A stretch of 19,991 nt of DNA from Cylindrotheca closterium (lineage: Eukaryota > Bacillariophyta > Bacillariophyceae > Bacillariales > Bacillariaceae), in the NCBI GenBank assembly GCA_933822405.4, contig CAKOGP040001764.1, positions 1 to 19,991 of the forward strand. The letters are read 5' to 3'. The position numbers and the translations under genes were made by a program. Shown piece by piece: positions 1-8,441 of the stretch (its first letter is position 1; each line of letters starts with the position of its first letter). The notes beneath the pieces were generated by a model. That model had not been told where the DNA came from. It ran no database searches and saw nothing but the letters and a program-made list of their open reading frames with translations.

Positions 1-363
1 TGGCAAGACATTTTGAATTGTACGAACAAAGACTTGGGGCTCCGCCCATCTGACAGGAGCAAGGAGGGGCTTAAGCGATTGCTAGTTGCAATCCACTCCC
101 TTGCCTCAGCTACTGGGATAAGCACACAAAGGGACCAAGACGACAACCTATGGCACTGGGTGAAAGTTCTTTGGGCACTGGAAGCAAAGGTGATCAGCTG
201 GTCGGAGAAAGAGTACAAACAAAAGAACTATGGTCCAGGGAGAAATTTTTTCTTGAATAAACTAGATCCATACCTTTTTACGTACCTACACTGTGTGACT
301 TTCTTAACATGCTATCGTTGTGCTCCTGGCTCTCATCGTAGAGAGAGCGTACTAGTGCATTGA
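1..363 (+). CDS. Partial open reading frame, 3' end of an unrecognised gene
   Basis: Frame 1 is open from the first base to a TGA at 361-363 (about 120 codons). It contains no usable early ATG, so it would be the 3' end of something starting outside the window. The first ~80 residues look protein-like: mixed composition, a Trp-rich patch NLWHWVKVLWALEAKVISW and a basic patch after it. The last ~35 residues are Cys/Ser-rich and less convincing. I do not recognise a family. It ends about 30 bp before the repeat at 394-551, so it could be a host gene or element interrupted by that repeat. It may also be a chance ORF. Confidence 0.3.
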   Translation, partial: WQDILNCTNKDLGLRPSDRSKEGLKRLLVAIHSLASATGISTQRDQDDNLWHWVKVLWALEAKVISWSEKEYKQKNYGPGRNFFLNKLDPYLFTYLHCVTFLTCYRCAPGSHRRESVLVH

Positions 364-393
364 TGTAGATACTGTTGGACACGATAGACGGTG

Positions 394-551
394 ATTGATA
401 TTGCTATTGGGGTGTATTTATGGGGGTCTGAAGCAGCTGTGAGTAGATGATGAATGATTGATCTTGGGCTGAATATTCGGCGATGACCGTTGGCCTTCGA
501 TCGCTCTAATACATCTGCTCAGGACTTGGCAGTCCAGTCAATCACGTTACG
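394..551 (-). repeat. Left arm of a 158-bp inverted repeat, LTR-like
   Basis: Read on the minus strand, this segment matches 19834-19991 on the plus strand with 6 mismatches and no gap over 158 bp. Homology stops sharply inward at 551 (after GTTACG on the plus strand); the outer end cannot be judged because the right copy runs off the window. The plus strand reads TGTTGGACAC at about 373, which on the minus strand is a CCAACA-type LTR end. A purine-rich tract lies just inside on the minus strand. This copy could therefore be the 3' LTR of the minus-strand Ty3-like element. That is inference, because no matching 5' LTR is present. Confidence 0.65.
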
Positions 552-566
552 TCCCCTCTTCTTCTA
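552..566 (-). other. Possible polypurine tract next to the LTR-like repeat
   Basis: The minus strand here is a run of A and G (AGAAGAAGAGGGGA), directly abutting the inner end of the repeat at 394-551. A polypurine tract in the sense strand just upstream of the 3' LTR primes plus-strand synthesis in LTR retrotransposons, and the position and orientation fit the minus-strand element at 1170-6591. Short purine runs are common by chance. Confidence 0.3.
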
Positions 567-1169
567 TTTAGTCGACTCTGTTGTAACGTCTCATCTTGGT
601 CTGTTTTCACCTCCCTCTTCTTGATGAATGGCTGCTGGCACCAAACAAGGTAGCCAAAGAAAAATCGCCATCTAACCCTCAATTGCAAATCGGGCTGCAG
701 GATTCTCTCCAACGTCCAGGTTGCTGGCGAGCGGCTTCAAGTGTCTGACAGTTGCGTCCAGGTCCAAAGTTTGACTAGGTGCTTCGCGGTACAACGGTCA
801 GAACGGGAGGATCAGTCCTCATCTTAGTCGTTGTACACACGTATTTTGGGGGGGTAAGGGGGTTGCTATATCTGGTCCTTCGTCTTTGGGGCTTCGTGTT
901 CCTCCTACTCTGCCAGTCATGACTTGCACTGCATGCTGCGACATGGAGTAGTTTGTCAATGGCGGCTTTTTGTTGGGGCAACTTGTACTATGGTCTGCTG
1001 CGACAGATCGTCGTAACTTTTGGGTCTGGGGCTTGGGTCAACTTGTTTGGGGCTATCTAGGGGCTATCGTGGGTCATCTTTGGGTCAGCGTTGGGTCGTT
1101 CAAGGTGTATACTGTCTGTAGGCTTGGTTTGTTTTGGGTCTATTCTTTTGTTCTTGTTAGCTGTGTTTA
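567..1169. other. Non-coding stretch between LTR-like repeat and Ty3 pol end
   Basis: No convincing gene. The plus strand has a G-rich stretch near 848-870 and GGGTC/GGGGCTT-rich sequence at about 1015-1110. The only ORFs are short and of skewed composition, consistent with antisense or non-coding sequence. In the orientation of the minus-strand retroelement this would be the 3' untranslated region between pol and the 3' LTR. Confidence 0.4.
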
Positions 1170-1585
1170 TCATTTGTGTCGCGCTTGTTTGTGTGCTCTA
1201 CCTGGTGGTGTTGACTTGGGCGTGATGTTGGCAACTTTTAGTTTCATCTGTGTTGCCGCCTCTCTCACTTTTTCCCACACCACGTCCGGTATTTTGTAAT
1301 CTCGTTCAAAGTCGAATGGTCCGTATACGCCTTCTTTAACGATGTTGATCTCTTTCTGGTACCAGGCTTTGTGTGGGCTCTTGTTTAGCACCTGGTCTAC
1401 TTTGCTGGGTCTGATGGGTACTGTTGGGCCGTATGTTGTCTCGTCGGTGAATTCTTTTATTAGGGGCCAAAAGGGGCTCGTCATTGGGGAGCCTTGCTTT
1501 GTGGTGGTGGGTTTTGGTATGTACCACTTGCAGTGATACTGTCCTTTTGTTCTTGCTAGTTTCTCGTTGGTCTCCTCCATGTCGA
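1170..1585 (-). pseudogene. Pol C-terminal tail of the Ty3-like element
   Basis: After one more frame change near 1585 an open frame of about 136 codons runs to the stop at 1170. It begins EETNEKLARTKGQYHCKWYI and includes KEGVYGPFDFERDYKIPDVV. It is probably the natural end of pol because the neighbouring frame becomes low-complexity at the same point. I do not recognise the domain; it lacks the aromatic cage pattern of a chromodomain. Confidence 0.5.
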
Positions 1586-1589
1586 TTTG

Positions 1590-2200
1590 TGTGTAGTATT
1601 ATCGTTGATGGGATCTTGTGCATTCTGAATACTGATTCTTTGATTGGGGTCGATCCTCGCTTCTTTAGCATGGTGCTTGTCCCTGGGATCTTTTGTAGTC
1701 TGTACGAGTCTTCTGACGCTTTCTCAATGACTCTATAGGGTCCTTTTGTTCTTAGCACCAGCTTTGCTGGTATTCCTGCAGAGGCGTTTGATTGTACTTG
1801 TTTTTGCACCATGACAATGTCTCCAATTTCAAATTTCCGTCGCGTTCTGGTTTGATTCTTGAGCATTTGATGGGGCTCCCTTCGTTCCTCATTGAGAAGT
1901 TTAAGCAGTTCTTTTTGTGCTCTAATGTGTTCTATCCTGGCGTTTGCTGGTGTCGTGCCCTGTTTTTCTGACAGGCTTCCGATATTGACAATGCCGCTGC
2001 TGCATTGTCTAGTGGGAATTTGAAGTGTTGTGCCACTGCTGCGAATGCTCGTTGGATATCCGTGCCATCTACTGGGGCTGCGTTCCATTCTTCGTATGTG
2101 TTCATGTCGGCTGCTCCGATTTGTTGCACTTTGTTGAGGTATTTGTGGAATCTTTCACATAGTATTCCGTCGTGATTTTCCGGACTGACTGGCTGTGTGG
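1590..2200 (-). pseudogene. Pol fragment: integrase catalytic Glu region and GPY/F domain
   Basis: One frame covers SPENHDGILCERFHKYLNKV, whose Glu after Cys is the best candidate for the third DDE residue. Around 2000 the reading moves to another frame through a helical region to FEIGDIVMVQKQV and TKGPYRVIEKASEDSYRL, the GPY/F C-terminal domain (GPY codons near 1735-1743). GPY/F is typical of chromoviruses and other Ty3/Gypsy integrases. I see no chromodomain after it. Confidence 0.75.
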
Positions 2201-2645
2201 TATGCGATTCCAATCGTGTCGCATAGGGCCGTGAATTGTTCTTTGTTTTTGCTGCCTTTGTCAATGAGGATCAATCGTGGCAGGCCTCTGACGGTGAAGA
2301 ATTGCGAGAATGCTATTCTGGCCATGTTCTCCGAGTCCATGGAGCTGATGAATGCAACTGTGGCGCAACCAGTCATGTTGCAAACGTAAGTGACTACTCC
2401 TTTGTTAGTGAGTGTCTTCCTCAAAGTTGTGGACAGTTTGGTAGCGTTCTTTGTTGATCCTGGCGACCAAACGTCCATGCAACATACGTCAAATGGTTCT
2501 TCTATTGGGGTCCGTTGTAGAATCTTTTGGTTTTTTTGGCTCGACGCGTTGGCTGCATTGCAATGTCCGCATCCTAGGACTGGATCTCTGATATCCTTTG
2601 CCATCCCGGGCCACCAAAACCTTGCGGCTATCCTGTAATACGTCT
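2175..2645 (-). pseudogene. Pol fragment: integrase HHCC second half and catalytic core
   Basis: Just after the shift the frame reads FWWPGM, the classic Ty3 integrase motif, then CGHC, the Cys pair of HHCC. The catalytic core follows: CMDVWSPG carries the first Asp and LILIDKGSKNKEQF the second, in the DxG(x)nEF context. The frame is lost again near 2175, just before the catalytic Glu. Integrase would insert cDNA into the host genome; this copy cannot make it in one piece. Confidence 0.8.
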
Positions 2646-3775
2646 TTGTGGAACCCTATATGTCCTGCCATCGGTGATGCGTGGTATGCTGCTATGATTG
2701 TTGCTCTCAATCTTGGTGGGACGACTGCTCGTCGTAGTTGACGCATTGGTGCCGACTTCGGTTCTTTTAATTGGTATAGGATGCCGTTTTCGATCTCTAG
2801 TTTATCTCTGTTGAGTTCTGAGGCATACGTTGGGTTTGTGAGCTCTACCTTTTTGTTGTTGCAGATTGCCTTGATGATGTGGCTGATGTCTTGGTCTCCG
2901 CTGCATTTCTCTTGCCAGTCTTCTCCTGTTGGGATTGGTAGCGTTGTGAATGGGTCGATGGATCTGCTGACTATCGCTGTTAGGTGTTTCTTAGCATGTT
3001 TTGGTCTTGCGTACATTGTCAAGAATTTGTGTTCTGTTTTGTCCGATAGGTGTTGTCGCTGAATGTTTCTGCACATGCTGTACGTGAACACTTGCTGCCA
3101 CACCTGTTGTGGTGCTATGCTCTTCATTGTTTCTTTTGTCTCTCTCCAACTGAGTTTCTCCTCAAACAACAGTTTTCTGCTGTCCTCTTTTGTGAAACCA
3201 AACAGGCTGAGGGCTTCCCAAGGTCTGATCGTTTGGACCGGTGATGTTACCTCTGCGTCATTGGTTGCGATTGCTATTGTGCCTTGCGCTGAGATCATGG
3301 GTGTTGTGTGGAAGCTGGGGGAGATTTCGGTGGTATCGTAGATCTCATGTTCTTGTGTGTGTCCTTGTGAGTTGACCGTGTGGACTCTGTTTTGTCCTAG
3401 CCTTGCCACGTTGAAATATCCCGTGTAGCTTTCGTTTGGTGCGTCCATAGCGTTTTCGATTGTTCCTGGCTGTGCGTATGGATCTTCATCGACTAAACTT
3501 CTGCTCCATGCCTCCGTCACTCTTCTCCCGGCTGTGAGTATGATGGTGTGTTTGGTGTCTATGTCTGCTTGTGCTGTGCTGCCTCTGGTTGTGCGTGTTG
3601 CAGTTTGTAGGTCGGTTCTGTCTCTAGTTTCTCTTTTGATGTATTGTTCCCATTCGTCGATGATCTTGTCGGTTGGCTTTCCTGTCCAAATGAGTATGCA
3701 TTGTGTTGCTCCCTGTGTCGTTGCTTTTCTGATGATGGTGCAAAGGGCCTCCGAGTTTGTTGATTTGTATGTTGG
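2645..3775 (-). pseudogene. Pol fragment: unassigned insert and integrase zinc-binding N-terminus
   Basis: This frame picks up directly where the RNase H fragment loses frame near 3760 and has no start codon of its own; the first in-frame Met further in is not a genuine start. Most of it, together with the last ~150 codons of the previous fragment, forms a spacer of about 450 codons between RNase H and integrase that I cannot assign. It includes CILIWTGKPTDK and IRPWEALSLFGFTKED. Near its end is the first half of the integrase HHCC domain, AYHASPMAGHIGFHK. The frame then shifts near 2645, between the His pair and the Cys pair. Confidence 0.65.
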
Positions 3776-4829
3776 TTACAATCAACCATTCTACTGGCGG
3801 TTGTGCTGTGTTGTTGACCAGCCTTTTGGCAAACGTTTCGATGTTTGGTATGTCGTGTTGTAGCTGCCAATATTCCTCCTCGCTGGTGCTAGCTGTTAGC
3901 ATGATGGTTCCTCCAAGTAATTCGAAGCTGTCCATGATGGTGTCTAGGGATCTTCCAATGATCCATGTTGCTCTTGCTGTGTTGCATATTTGCGCTAGTT
4001 CTGTTCGTGTTGTAATCCCTTCGCCTTTCACAGTGGGTAGTAGGTGCTGTCTGGGCCAGGGCGAGGCTTCGTCTTCTCTGAGTTTCCATGCCGCAGCAAT
4101 GATCGGGTTGTCTGTGTGGGATTCTTCCCTATTCCTCCATGTGCTTAGGATGCCCTCGTATCTTGACAGGAGGTCGCATTCTGTGAGCATCTTCGCTGGT
4201 CTGTGAACTATAGTGAAGATGAATGTCAATATCTCTAGTTTCCACTGTTGTAGTGTGTGTGTGATGTCGTATTCGCCTTCAAAGAACTTGGTTAGTCCGC
4301 TGCAGTCCGTGATCCACGTAAATTCTTTTTCGATGAGCCATTGTCGGAACTTCTTCATCGCCCATCGACCTGTTACTGCTTCTCCCACAAAGGAATGGCA
4401 GTCTCGCTCTTTGCCCTTGCATATTCTCGATATGAATGCTATGGGTCTGAGTCTGAGTTTTGACATTGATTTGTCAAACTCGCATTTTCCTCCTTCGATC
4501 TCTTTCCTCATTGATTCCTCTGCTTCTTCTGTCGTGTCCGCTTGTGGGAGGACCGCTCCCATGGCGTTGCTTGACCAGTCCGTTTTCAAGTAGAATTGTC
4601 TCTTTGCATTGGGTCTCTTCAATACTGGGCCTGTGACAATACCTTGCTTGAGTTCGTCCAGCGTTTTGTCGTCCTGCGGCTCCCATTCTGCTTTCACTTG
4701 TTCCGCTTCCTCTTCTTTTGTGCATTCTCCGGGCTTTGGTTTGTCCATCATCATGGTCCTCCACCGTTGGATCTTTTCCTCTAGATGTGGTATCCATTGG
4801 AAGTACCATCCAAATAGTCCGTTGATCAT
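3760..4829 (-). pseudogene. Pol fragment: RT thumb/connection and RNase H
   Basis: From ATG 4829. Residues 1-75 match the end of a Ty3-type RT (GLFGWYFQWIPHLEEKI, then GIVTGPVLKRPN). RNase H follows: YLKTDWSSNAMGAVLPQ with catalytic Asp84, GEAVTG with Glu150, FTWITDCSGLTKFF with Asp175, and ECDLLSRY with Asp219. All four acidic residues remain, although the usual Ala after the first Asp is Trp. The RT catalytic palm (LPFG and YxDD region) and the protease are absent: Gag stops at 4850 and the thumb begins about 20 nt later, implying an internal deletion. The frame is lost near 3760. Confidence 0.8.
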
Positions 4830-4849
4830 CTGGATGTCCGAGTAGGATG

Positions 4850-6591
4850 CTAGTGGGCTTGTTCCATGGCCGCAAAGCTTCCAAAGGTGACGAATGATAG
4901 TGCCGGCTGGGTTGCGGCTCGTTTTGGTCTTTTCCTTGCTGCTGCTGTGGAAGTGTGGGTCATGACCGCTTCGACGGGATTCACCAACAGTTTTGTCCTC
5001 TCCTCCGATTCCGCCTGTGGATCCTCGATGGCTCGAACTGTGTCGCAGATTGCTTGGGTCATATATCCTCCTCCTCTATAATGGGAATTATTATTTCTAA
5101 TTTGATTGCGTTCTTCGTTCTTTTGTTGTTTCCACTTGTCCAGTTTTTCATAGAACCGTTTTAGGACTTGGGAGTCCTCTTTGTGTGGGTACTCTTGGAA
5201 GTTGTGGCCTTCCTCATTGCATCCCCAACAATGGATCAGGTAAGGTTTGCTGTTTGCCTTTTGTAGTGCTTCTTCCGCTTGGCTGAGCATTGTCCACCCA
5301 TTTGCTTCTTCATGCTGTTGTCCGAGTTCCTCCATAATGCTCATGCATGACAGCATGTTGACAACCGCTTCCGGGCAGTATAGTTTGCTGTCGGATGTCG
5401 GGACCACTAATTGTCTTCCTTGGCCGTTGGTGACTTGAACGTTTTGTTTTGCCGCCATAGTTGGAGGGGGCGTCATTGCGGTGTGGAAGGTTCCACGGTC
5501 TTGATCTCTGGAGCTTGGAAGGAGCGATCGTCCTGGAACCCTTGACATCCCCGGAATCCTTGGAATTCTGGTTGGTGGAATAAAACAAAGACTCTTCCTC
5601 CTGGTCTTGGTGGTGCAGATTGTCCTGGAATGTAGCTTCTGTTGGGTCTGATTTGTCCTGTGCTGTTTGCAATTCCCACAATTTGCTTGATTCGCTTCTT
5701 TTCTTTCTCTGCTCGTTCGCGTAGGCGGTGCATTCGAGACAGGTTGCTGGGGTAGTCCATAAGTAGTGGTCCTGCTGCTCCTGTCTCTAGGTGTTCAGCC
5801 ACAACGTCCTTGATTTCTTGTGTGAAGGCTTGGAACGCTACTCCTGCCAAGTCTGATAGGTTGGTTGGCGGGGGATTCTCGTGGTTTAACCCATTTAGAA
5901 TCGTGGCAATTCTGCCAAATAAAGTAGCCACGCTGTCGTACATCATCGTGCCTCCTTTGTATCGGATCATGTTGAGCTTTGCCAGTTGTTGGTTTGGCGT
6001 CTCCATTCCTTGTTGTAGTCCGACGTAGGTGGCCGTGAGTGCTTGTTCTAGCGCTTGGAATTGGGTCTTTGCAATCTGTTGCTTGGACCACTTTTCGTAG
6101 GCTTCGTTATCAGGTTCTCCGTCTCTGGTCGCGGCCCTCATCGAGAACTCTTCTCCCAATGCTGCCATTGCTGCGATGATTTCCTTGTGATGTGCTTGGT
6201 CCATTATCATTTGGCGAGTGATGGATACGTCCATCTGGTTCTGGACTCTTGGCACTGGAACGTAGACAGCTCTATTGGAAGATGGCGGGAACTTTGTTGG
6301 GTTGATTCCAATGTCAGTTCGTAGGGAACAGAGCCGTGGGACCAATCGGAGCTCGATTCTGAAGTATGTGGCGGCGGCTCTAAATGGGGCTGGAAGTCCT
6401 GGTCCCGGTCCTGTAGCGATCGCTTGTCCTGTGTTGTCGATGACGTGTAGGCTTGTGAATTTGTACACGTCACTAGTCACGTTGAACAATTTGCTGGTGG
6501 CGGTGATGACAAAGGAAAAGACGTAAAACCTTGTTGCCTGAAAATTAATTGAATTGTGTGCGAAAACATGCACGTAAACGATCGCTAGCAT
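4850..6591 (-). pseudogene. Gag of the Ty3-like element, frameshifted
   Basis: The frame is open from ATG 6591 (upstream is only a TTG) to a stop at 5473. It continues in another frame, overlapping at 5473-5548, to the stop at 4850, so one indel separates capsid from nucleocapsid. The capsid-like part is alpha-helical and Gln/Glu-rich. The second part has a zinc knuckle CWGCNEEGHNFQEY: C-x2-C-x4-H-x4-Y, with Tyr (codon 5189-5191) in place of the last Cys. This is a single G-to-A change from TGC and should abolish CCHC zinc binding. A polypyrimidine tract ending in TTTTCAG lies just inside the N-terminus on the minus strand and resembles a 3' splice site, so the first ~20 codons may be untranslated. 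A retroviral-type Gag packages the element RNA. Confidence 0.7.
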
Positions 6592-6662
6592 CGCCAACGT
6601 TCAATTTGGCGGACTAACCGTCGTTTCGTCTGTCTGCCTGACGTTAGAACAAATATGCGTAC

Positions 6663-6687
6663 GTACTGCAAGAAGGGGTAATTTTCA
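6663..6687 (+). repeat. TIR-like sequence, left copy
   Basis: This 25-bp segment matches the minus strand of 15975-15999 at 23 of 25 positions, with a shared core GGGGTAATTTTCA. Weaker similarity continues inward: GGACAGACGGGG here versus GGACGGACGGGG on the other side, then AGCGGG on both. The pair may be the terminal inverted repeats of an older element that now contains the YR retrotransposon, or two opposed members of a repeat family. Confidence 0.5.
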
Positions 6688-6898
6688 TAAATCGGGGCAA
6701 GGGGACAGACGGGGTGTCATCGCTTCTCAAGCGGGTTGCATGGCCAAACAAATTGTTATAAAACATAATGGTCATGTCACCTGCATGAAATGTAAAAAGC
6801 TCAACCCGAATTTGGATACGATTCAAAGCGGCTACGCAGGCACTGCATCCTCGTCGCCCGGTGATGTGGAATCTGGAATCCACGAATGCGCAATTCTA

Positions 6899-6980
6899 TT
6901 TCTCCATGATGGAGAAAAAAAAACTTTATTTCTCCATGATGGAGAAAAAAACTTTCTATTTCTCCATTCGGAAGTTGGAG
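6899..6980. repeat. Palindrome array, left copy (30-bp period)
   Basis: Two copies of the 19-bp near-palindrome TTTCTCCATGATGGAGAAA (9-bp arms, one central base) start at 6899 and 6929. A half unit, TTTCTCCA followed by TTCGGAAG, starts at 6959. Spacing is exactly 30 bp, with A-rich linkers. The same arrangement occurs at 15719-15800, with a different but still self-complementary centre. Confidence 0.8.
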
Positions 6981-7252
6981 CCAAAAGGTTCATCAGGGGA
7001 AACAAAACATTGGGGGACCAACGGGTGGTTGCCAATATTTTTGCAGGATACGGTACAAACAAGCCTGCTCGCGATCAAATACAAGAGTTTGGTGCTATAC
7101 TGTAGGAGCAGGGCGCCCCGACAACTACTTTCGCACAGCCACAAACAAAACTGTTTAGCGATGGAAGCTACAACAATCAACTAATAGTTACCTTGAAGGT
7201 GCTACTGATTCGTGATGGAGTATGAAGGCAGTGTGCGAGCCCAAGGTGGAAG

Positions 7253-7490
7253 TTGATCGGCAAGACAGGAGACGTATGGGCGTTTCTAGCTCTTCCTTAG
7301 TCTCAATTTCCGTCGTGTCAATTACGGCGCGTCACTTCAGTGAAGTACACGGTTGGCGGACGGAGCGAAGAGTGTCGACGAAGAGGACGGAAGATTGGAG
7401 AAGACATTGTTCGCAATGGGAGCTTGTGGGATGATGGAGGCGATAGAAGGAGTTTAGCTGCTCGGTCAAGACCGTCAGCTATTTTGTTTT
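7253..7490 (+). repeat. Split direct repeat A1
   Basis: This is the left terminal repeat, 238 bp, beginning TTGATCGGCAAGAC. It matches A2 at 15178-15415 without gaps, with 7 substitutions. Four of these are CpG versus CpA, with three of the four CpA states in A1. Upstream of 7253 the two copies diverge at once (AAG here, TTA before A2), fixing the boundary. Confidence 0.92.
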
Positions 7491-7526
7491 TGCTTTTGCT
7501 TTCGTCTCCATCCCACCGCCTTTATC

Positions 7527-7930
7527 AAAATCCTCCGTCAAGGTCCTCTGTCAAGGTTACAAATCCTCCGTCGAGGTCCTCCGTCGAGGTTAACAAAATC
7601 CTCCGTCGAGGTCCTCCGTCGAGGTTCCAAATCCTCCGTTGAGGTCCTCCGTCGAGGTTAACATCAAATCCTCCGTCGAGGTCCTCCGTCGAGGTTCCAA
7701 ATCCTCCGTCGAGGTCCTTCATCGAGGTTACAAAATCCTCCGTCGAGGTCCTCCGTCGAGGTTACAAATCCTCCGTCGAGGTCCTCCGTCGACGTCAACA
7801 CCTAATCCTCCCTCGAAGTCTTCCGTCGAGATTCCCAAATCCTCCGTCGAGGTCCTCCGCTGCGGTTAACATCAAATTCCTCTGTCGAGGTCCTCTGTCG
7901 AGGTTATCTGACAATCCTCCGTTGAGGTCT
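7527..7930. repeat. Minisatellite in the YR element leader
   Basis: About eleven and a half tandem units of 32-39 bp have the consensus AAATCCTCCGTCGAGG followed by TCCTCCGTCGAGGTTA and a variable AC/CC/ACATC tail. Each unit contains the 13-bp block TCCTCCGTCGAGG twice, so there is a nested half-unit period. CCTC...GAGG pairs allow small hairpins. The array lies between A1 and gag and is open in several frames, giving meaningless repeat ORFs on both strands. Confidence 0.9.
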
Positions 7931-8441
7931 ACATATTGCCCCTCTAGCCGTAATATATTTCTATAAACAACTGTTTTCGCTCTCCGTGCTTAAGCCGTCT
8001 GTTTTACTAACTATTTTAAAGCCGAACTCGGATCCGAGCCTTTCTTGTCTTCTTCGTTCTCGGCCTCCCTTTTCCCTTTGCGACTCTCATCCTTTCCCTC
8101 CCCAAGCTGGATATCCCTTGCCTGAATATGTTTTTTTACATCTTCTAGTGTTTATATATTACAGTTCTATCATTACCCACTACCCCCCGAGAGCCTTTCG
8201 AGGGGCATTTCCTATCCAAAACAAAAACGTTTCCTTCCCAAATCGAAAACTTTTCTTCCCTTTATTCCCATTCACACTTCCATCTCCGACTTGCTGACAC
8301 GCCACGTCGATGGAATTCCCTACACTGTAGTACAATCCATACCAACTTTCACACACTCGCAACAACATTTTCCTATTGCGTCCCTCCTCATAATTTCTGT
8401 TTTCAGAAATTTTACATCCAAATCGATTGACACCATCCGCA
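7931..8441 (+). other. Leader between minisatellite and gag
   Basis: There is no gene here. The sequence is pyrimidine-rich, with AT-rich patches near 7950-7970 and 8150-8165 that could serve a promoter. A pyrimidine stretch ending TTTTCAG near 8405, 36 bp before the gag ATG, resembles a 3' splice site, but I see no compelling donor. A shadow ORF on the minus strand (8180-8560) crosses the gag start and is rejected. Confidence 0.4.

Larger units (their letters stand above)
1170..6591 (-). mobile_element. Degenerate Ty3/Gypsy-type LTR retrotransposon, internal region
   Basis: Reading leftward on the minus strand the order is Gag, zinc knuckle, RT thumb, RNase H, a long unassigned insert, integrase zinc finger, integrase core, and a GPY/F C-terminal domain. 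RNase H before integrase and the GPY/F motif are the Ty3/Gypsy (Metaviridae) layout rather than Copia. Protease and the RT palm are missing, gag has one frame change and pol at least five. No LTR was found near 6600. A possible 3' LTR is at 394-551. This copy cannot be autonomous. Ty3-type elements are common in diatoms, but I cannot name a lineage. Confidence 0.85.
6598..7252. other. Non-coding stretch with TIR-like and palindromic repeats
   Basis: Both strands carry ORFs of 60-120 codons here, but they are mutually overlapping and dominated by the hairpin array (Phe/Lys repeats), so I treat none as genes. The stretch contains the TIR-like segment at 6663-6687 and the palindrome array at 6899-6980. 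It forms the left flank of the nested YR retrotransposon. Confidence 0.5.

Noticed and set aside
970..1299. 109-codon plus-strand ORF rich in Gly, Trp, Leu and Val
   Set aside because: It is an antisense shadow of the Ty3 3' region with skewed composition, starts at a non-ATG codon and has no domain.
2790..3775. Cytosine-5 DNA methyltransferase domain in the Ty3 pol insert
   Set aside because: IRPWEALSLFGF loosely recalls the end of such enzymes, but no PCQ motif or clear S-adenosylmethionine-binding motif is visible. Too weak to call.
6899..6980. Possible CRISPR-like array of regularly spaced palindromes
   Set aside because: Units are 30 bp apart with about 11 bp of A-rich linker, few copies and no cas genes, in a clearly eukaryotic transposon context.
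7525..7869. Repeat proteins encoded by the minisatellite on either strand
   Set aside because: The ORFs exist only because the repeat unit lacks stops in some frames; they lack flanking coding sequence and disagree between strands.
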